Shown here one piece after another: positions 63,045 to 64,000 of a DNA stretch of 64,000 bases. Source of the stretch: UBA7374 sp049890275 (GTDB taxonomy: Bacteria > Verrucomicrobiota > Verrucomicrobiia > Opitutales > Coraliomargaritaceae); assembly GCA_049890275.1 (NCBI GenBank), contig JBMHBT010000001.1:69188-133187 (forward strand). Direction: 5' to 3'. The notes below the pieces were generated by a model. That model worked only from the letters and a program-made list of their open reading frames with translations, did no database searches and was not told the DNA's origin. Numbering within the stretch: the first letter of the stretch is position 1; each line of letters starts with the position of its first letter. The position numbers and the translations under genes are program-made.

Positions 63045-64000
63045 TTATAGTCTCACGAGCGCGACCTTCCCACGCGCAGCTGCTGGAGACCCTGTTCTCA
63101 AAAATCTTCGAACGACCCACTCAAAGCCAAGGGCATCCAGCCGGGCCACCTGCTGCGGGCTCAGGCGATCCTTCCGCGCACGTATGTTCCCTACCCATGT
63201 GGCTAGCGGCAGGTTTTTCTTGTAGGAATTAGTCACCCGGCAATGGCCGTGCTCTGCCTTAAAAGCCTCCAACTGCGCGAAGCGCTCCTCCCATGAGGCA
63301 TGAATCACTTCCTTCGTGACGATCCTCCACTCAAAGCCGAGGGCATCCATCCGAGCCACCTGTTCGGGACTCAGGCGATCCTTCCGAGCCCGCATGTTCA
63401 CAACCCATATGGCCAGCCCCGGATCTTCCTTCCAACTACCCGGCACCCGGGAATGACCGAAACGCTCCCGGTAGCGCTCCAACGCGGCAAACTGCTGCTC
63501 CCACCGCCAAGTGGCGATGTTCCATACGAATCCCGCCTCTTCCAGCCGCTTGCGTTGATCCTCCGGCAAAAGGCCCTTTCTGTACCTGCCGCGCATGCGG
63601 TCCACCCATCCGCCCAATCTGCGGTTCTCCGGCCAGCGTGCCGGCACCCGGCAGTGCCCGAAGCGTTCCTTGTATGCCAGCAGTTCGGCAAAACCTGCCT
63701 CCCAGCGTGCTTCCCGGTCTTTCTCGTCCAAGTAGAATCCGGCAAATTTCGCCGACGAGACGCTCCACTCAAAACCCAGCTCGTGCAGCCGAGCCGCCTG
63801 ACTGAGGGATATTTTCCCACTGAGCCGCCTCTTCCGTTGTCGCCTCACCCACCCGCCGAGACCGCGATCCTCCTGCCACTCCGAGGGCACCCGGCAGTGC
63901 CCGAAACACTCCCGGAAGCGCTCCAATTGCGCGAATTTCTGATCCCACTCCCAGTCCGCCATTTTCCAGACAAAACCGATCTGGTTGAGCGCCTGCCTCT
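63045..64000 (-). CDS. Helicase-associated (HA) domain repeat protein, cut by window end
   Basis: The last 305 residues of a larger protein made of HA repeats of about 65-75 residues. Four full units are visible, each with a W-x3-F-A-x-L start, the string FGHCRVP or a variant (FGHSRVP, HGHCRVT), then GGW or ATW and a closing RLxxLGFEW. In-frame codons continue upstream to the window end (RQALNQIGFVWK), matching the end of another repeat, so the ATG at 63962 is internal and the gene is 5'-incomplete here. HA domains usually follow superfamily 2 helicases or appear alone; any helicase part would lie outside the window. Nucleotide repeats with a 210-bp spacing (63119 and 63329) show recent duplication. 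Confidence 0.85.
   Translation of the reverse strand, partial: RQALNQIGFVWKMADWEWDQKFAQLERFRECFGHCRVPSEWQEDRGLGGWVRRQRKRRLSGKISLSQAARLHELGFEWSVSSAKFAGFYLDEKDREARWEAGFAELLAYKERFGHCRVPARWPENRRLGGWVDRMRGRYRKGLLPEDQRKRLEEAGFVWNIATWRWEQQFAALERYRERFGHSRVPGSWKEDPGLAIWVVNMRARKDRLSPEQVARMDALGFEWRIVTKEVIHASWEERFAQLEAFKAEHGHCRVTNSYKKNLPLATWVGNIRARKDRLSPQQVARLDALGFEWVVRRFLRTGSPAAARGKVALVRL

Noticed and set aside
62872..63225. 117-codon plus-strand frame
   Set aside because: It overlaps the 3' end of the HA-repeat gene and has no motif or start signal.

Overview
The window looks like the chromosome of a Gram-negative, SD-poor bacterium of the phylum Verrucomicrobiota, most likely the Opitutae/Puniceicoccales side. 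The reasons are a pseudopilin cluster resembling the Verru_Chthon cassette proteins B, C and D, an exosortase-type membrane protease gene, a Gld-like ABC/DUF4340 operon, and proteins with outer-membrane and lipoprotein signals. The taxon is inferred from gene content; there is no rRNA gene in view. Coding density is very high. No insertion sequence, prophage or CRISPR array was seen.

Layout. 0-4 kb: an RNase D-like exonuclease meets a five-gene pseudopilin operon. 4-11 kb: housekeeping genes trhO, a DEAD-box helicase, gltX, lipB-lipA and pyrD. 11-22 kb: an acidic protein, a TauE/SafE-like membrane protein and a kinase-like unknown, then pheA, scpB, ilvD, pgi, a coiled-coil protein, an unlisted 49-residue lipoprotein, rsmI and rnd. 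22-30 kb: an operon of Gld-like ABC ATPase, permease, GldG-like protein, DUF4340 protein and a large AsmA-like protein. 30-32 kb: tRNA-Arg(CCU), an isolated rpsR with a strong terminator, and a Sua5-type gene. 32-38 kb: an exopolysaccharide export cluster (tyrosine kinase/chain-length regulator, OPX protein, outer-membrane barrel) with a divergent TPR membrane protein. 38-43 kb: a CNNM/CorC-like protein, hisC, an RmlD-like reductase, an LplA-like ligase, a FabZ-like dehydratase and a DUF2071 protein. 43-52 kb: dnaE, exosortase, an AMP-forming ligase, obg, a Ppx/GppA protein. 52-60 kb: the nusA-infB-rbfA-DHH-truB-ribF-rluD translation/RNA operon. 60-64 kb: queC-queD-queE (preQ0 synthesis), an intergenic repeat zone, an FKBP isomerase and a helicase-associated-repeat protein cut by the window end.

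Working together: lipB/lipA make lipoate and the LplA-like ligase may salvage it. The Wzc-like, OPX and barrel genes form an export route from inner to outer membrane. The nusA operon couples transcription elongation, initiation factor 2, ribosome maturation and RNA modification, and has an intrinsic-terminator hairpin right before nusA that looks like an attenuator. The three que genes turn dihydroneopterin triphosphate into preQ0. The most novel-looking items are the kinase-like protein at 12.7 kb, the 49-residue lipoprotein with the perfect hairpin touching the rsmI start, the attenuator-like hairpins before nusA and before the OPX gene, the Gly-Tyr-rich head of the tyrosine kinase, and the near absence of Shine-Dalgarno sequences.
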